This document shows, one piece after another, positions 23,891 to 26,431 of a stretch of 26,431 nucleotides of DNA. The position numbers were made by a program, and so were the translations under genes. The notes below the pieces were generated by a model. It saw only the letters and a list, made by a program, of their open reading frames with translations. It was not told the origin of the DNA and did not search any database. Each line of letters begins with the position of its first letter. Position 1 is the stretch's first letter. This stretch comes from CAZFLY01 sp964519995 (GTDB lineage Bacteria; Planctomycetota; Phycisphaerae; Sedimentisphaerales; Anaerobacaceae). The stretch lies in the NCBI GenBank assembly GCA_964519995.1, contig CAZFLY010000042.1, positions 1 to 26,431 on the forward strand. Direction: 5' to 3'.

Positions 23891-24211
23891 ATGATCGTCA
23901 CAACGACTCCTAACATTGAAGGAAAAACAATAACCGGATACCTCGGCGTTGTAAGCGGCGAAGCGATAATGGGTGCAAACCTGTTCAGAGATCTTTTCGC
24001 CGGCATTCGCGACATCGTTGGCGGCCGTTCCGCCGCTTACGAAAAGGTTTTAAAAAAAGCCAGAGAAACTGCAATCCAGGAAGTTATTGAGGAAGCGACC
24101 AGGCTCGGCGCCAACGCTGTGGTAGGAGTTGACATTGATTACGAAGTGCTGGGCAAAGACAACGGAATGTTAATGGTAAACGCCAGCGGAACAGCCGTCA
24201 TAATTGACTAA
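23891..24211 (+). CDS. YbjQ / UPF0145 family protein
   Basis: The 106-residue protein fits the family in length and in motifs: VTTTPNIEGKTITGYLGVVSGEAIMGANLFRDLFAGIRDIVGGRSAAYEKVLKKARETAIQEVIEEATRLGANAVVGVDIDYEVLG…MLMVNASGTAV. UPF0145 proteins form pentamers and are called putative heavy-metal-binding, though evidence for this is thin. The ATG follows an AAAAGGGAA stretch by about 10 nt. It converges with the S46 peptidase gene, with about 170 nt between the stops and no obvious terminator. Confidence 0.93.
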   Translation: MIVTTTPNIEGKTITGYLGVVSGEAIMGANLFRDLFAGIRDIVGGRSAAYEKVLKKARETAIQEVIEEATRLGANAVVGVDIDYEVLGKDNGMLMVNASGTAVIID

Positions 24212-24382
24212 GTTTGCAATAACTTTACCTTCCATCTTCTGGCCATTTTTGTTCGTATTCAGACGCGGACCAGTTACAATCACGGACAGATTAACTGACA
24301 ATCCTCAGCGGTTATGGCGGCAAGGGACCTACAGTCATCTCCTTTACGGTTCTCACCTCGGCGATCGACCAAAAGGAGAGGA

Positions 24383-26431
24383 TCACAACCGCTTTCTGCC
24401 GACGATTTCATCTGCCAGTTCAGCGGCGCCATATACCTTCCGCAAGGCCTCAATGATTGCCTGAGAATTAACGGAGGTTGCTCGGGCTTGAACATCCGTG
24501 TAAGCAAAGTCGAGTACCAAGGACTGAATATTGCCGTCAAAAATGATGCCGACGAACTCGCCCTGGCGATTAACGACGGGGCTGCCCGAATTGCCACCAA
24601 TGATGTCCGCAGTAGAAACGAAATTTAACGGGGTGTGCAAATTGAGTTTGTTTTTCCGGTTAATCCACCGCCGAGGCACGTCAAACGGCGGTTTATAATG
24701 GTGTGCTGCCGCCCGCTCGTAGAGACCTGCAAAGGTAGTTTGGAAAGGAATCAACTGCCCATTTTCTTCATAGCCTCTAACTGTGCCGAACGCCAAGCGC
24801 AGCGTGAAAGTTGCGTCCGGATACGAGTTGGTTTTCTCCAAAGCAAATCTTGCCTGGGTAATCTTGGCATGAGCCTGGCGTTTAATCTCATATTGCGTTT
24901 CTATTATCTTTCGCACCGCGCGCGCCTCAGGATCGACCAGTCTAACCAGTTCAATCATAGGGTCATGTGCGGATTCCACCTCGGCTACGGTTCCCGCATA
25001 AAGCTTCCTGCGAAGCGCCACATCCTTCAATTTGGTTCCAAGAACCAGTTCAGCCGCGCGTTGCCGGGGCGACCTGCCCGCCAGCACCTTCTGAACTAAC
25101 GGATGGGAATGGCCCAATTGCTTGACGAGCCAAGTCAGAGAATCGGCCAGTTTTACCTGCTCAAAATCGTCGTAGATGGGTTCTTCCGAAAATAGCCGCA
25201 GTTCAAGGGAATCGAGGTTGGAATCTCGAAATTCGCGCAGGCGCTCGCCATTGGGTTTGGCTTTCTCCTCCACCGCACGCGTGATCGTACGGGCAATGTC
25301 AAATAGCGTGCTGTTGAAAGCATGGGCTCCTTCAAGCAATCTATACTGCTGAGCGTTGCGGGCAATAACCTGCTGGGCGTCGGCAATGCGATACCAAGAT
25401 GACAGCACTTCTTTTGCGTTGGGGTCCTGCGCCACTGCCGTTCTTAATGCCTGTTCGGCAGTCTGCTTTTGCGTCATGAGCTGTGAATCCAATAAACCGG
25501 CGAACATGCCCTCCCGTGCCTTGCGGCTGTTCTGAACACCAAAAAGAGTGTCTTTAGCGCGACGGGCGTTTTCGTCACTTCTCGCGCTGTAAGCCAGCAG
25601 CATTACCTCCAGACTGTTCAACCGTTGTAAAACATAAGGGAAGTATTGGTCCCGCAAGTATTCCAATTCGGCCATAGTCAGTTGCCGGCTGGTGTTGCCC
25701 GGATGACCCGAAACAAATACCAAGTCTCCTTCACTCACTCCCTTGCTATCTAATTTCAGATAATGCTCGACTTTGGTTGGCTTGCCATTCTCGTAAGCCC
25801 GAAAAAGGCAAATATCAAGGTCGAATCGCGGGTATTCGAAATTATCAGGGTCTCCACCGAAAAAAGCGATCTGCTGTTCTGGAGCAAACACCAAACGCAC
25901 ATCAGTGTATTTCTTGAAACGGTACAAATGGTATCTCCCGCCTTGATACAGAGTGACCACGTCGCTGCGCAATCCTGTCTTTTCGAGGGATTCCTTTTCA
26001 ATCTCTGCCATGACCGCCCGGCGGGCAGCAAAAGCCTCTTCTGGATTGGTGTCAGGTTTGACCGCGGCGTTAACCCGTTCCGTTACGTCTTCGATGCTCA
26101 TAAGAACATTCAGTTCCAAATCCAGGCACCTTTTTTCTTCTTTTCGATCGCGCGCATAGAATCCATCTCGATAATAATTGTGCTCCGCGTCGCTGAACTT
26201 TTGCAGTGCGTCAGCGCCTACGTGATGGTTCGAAATAATCAGGCCATTCTCTGATATAAAAGAGCCGGAGCCGCCGCTGTTAAACCTTACTGAAGATTTC
26301 TGGACGTGCTCCAACCATGCAGAGGTCGGTTCAAAACCGTACCTATCTTTCAACAATTGATAGGGCGCGTCATTATAAAGCCACATACCCTCGTCAGCAT
26401 TTGCAGGGATGCTGACGCTCATAATAATAAA
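24383..26431 (-). CDS. S46 family dipeptidyl-peptidase, DPP7-like (5' partial)
   Basis: S46 peptidases are secreted chymotrypsin-fold serine peptidases that remove N-terminal dipeptides. The visible 679 residues begin near ADEGMWLYNDAP, the usual mature start, and carry ISNHHVG (catalytic His), the FGGDPDNFEYPRFDLD loop (catalytic Asp) and IIGGNSGSPVVN (catalytic Ser, residue 612). Eighteen residues after that Ser is Gly in FDGN. Arg at this place defines the acid-specific DPP11, and Gly defines DPP7, so hydrophobic/non-acidic specificity is inferred. Beyond the ATG at 26422 the frame stays open as F-I-I with no stop. The stretch FIIMSVSIPANA-DEG looks like the end of a signal peptide, so the true start is outside the window. 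The full protein would be about 700 residues, as in the family. Confidence 0.92.
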   Translation of the reverse strand, partial: FIIMSVSIPANADEGMWLYNDAPYQLLKDRYGFEPTSAWLEHVQKSSVRFNSGGSGSFISENGLIISNHHVGADALQKFSDAEHNYYRDGFYARDRKEEKRCLDLELNVLMSIEDVTERVNAAVKPDTNPEEAFAARRAVMAEIEKESLEKTGLRSDVVTLYQGGRYHLYRFKKYTDVRLVFAPEQQIAFFGGDPDNFEYPRFDLDICLFRAYENGKPTKVEHYLKLDSKGVSEGDLVFVSGHPGNTSRQLTMAELEYLRDQYFPYVLQRLNSLEVMLLAYSARSDENARRAKDTLFGVQNSRKAREGMFAGLLDSQLMTQKQTAEQALRTAVAQDPNAKEVLSSWYRIADAQQVIARNAQQYRLLEGAHAFNSTLFDIARTITRAVEEKAKPNGERLREFRDSNLDSLELRLFSEEPIYDDFEQVKLADSLTWLVKQLGHSHPLVQKVLAGRSPRQRAAELVLGTKLKDVALRRKLYAGTVAEVESAHDPMIELVRLVDPEARAVRKIIETQYEIKRQAHAKITQARFALEKTNSYPDATFTLRLAFGTVRGYEENGQLIPFQTTFAGLYERAAAHHYKPPFDVPRRWINRKNKLNLHTPLNFVSTADIIGGNSGSPVVNRQGEFVGIIFDGNIQSLVLDFAYTDVQARATSVNSQAIIEALRKVYGAAELADEIVGRKRL

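Overview
The window looks like a chromosomal segment from a planctomycete, most likely an uncultured member of the Phycisphaerae. This is inference from protein style. Two secreted proteins end in dockerin-like GDxNxD…WL repeats. One of them carries a LamG module and a 'VDDFEGY … DDIRL' beta-sandwich typical of that class. There are also a GH130 phosphorylase, a PvlArgDC/agmatinase pair, and many small exported or membrane proteins. No phage, IS element, CRISPR array, tRNA or rRNA was seen.

Region 1 (1-4293) holds surface and exported proteins. A large LamG/dockerin protein enters from the left edge and ends at a textbook terminator. A divergent pair follows, an exported hypothetical protein (-) and a DUF547 lipoprotein (+), each with a plausible sigma70-type promoter. 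Region 2 (4335-5704) is metK with a leader that can form alternative hairpins. Region 3 (5705-7434) looks like a gene graveyard. It holds an ECF sigma-factor stub, a run of palindromes, an intact Yip1 membrane protein, a GH130 fragment truncated at both ends, and a frameshifted coiled-coil remnant.

Region 4 (7424-10612, -) is a likely operon of a small hypothetical protein, a PQQ-type beta-propeller and purH. Region 5 (10826-12559, +) is a secreted beta-helix protein with one dockerin-like repeat. Region 6 (12604-21858, -) is a long co-directional array. In transcription order it reads PLDc_N membrane protein, radical SAM protein of the UDG-linked type, pyruvoyl arginine decarboxylase, agmatinase, MFS transporter, LapA-domain protein, CorA, a TrkA-C membrane protein, UPF0316 protein, MarC, and the intact GH130 enzyme. 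The decarboxylase and agmatinase together make putrescine from arginine. The rest reads as a membrane and ion-homeostasis block.

Region 7 (22131-24211, +) has a DUF2238-like membrane protein, a small lipoprotein, a small unknown protein and a YbjQ/UPF0145 protein. Region 8 (24383-end, -) is an S46 dipeptidyl-peptidase whose signal peptide runs off the right edge. I do not see a convincing wholly new system. The most interesting points are the decayed region with its palindrome cluster, the nested domain in the first protein, the DUF547 protein lacking its usual cysteines, the metK leader, and the orphan UDG-linked radical SAM gene.
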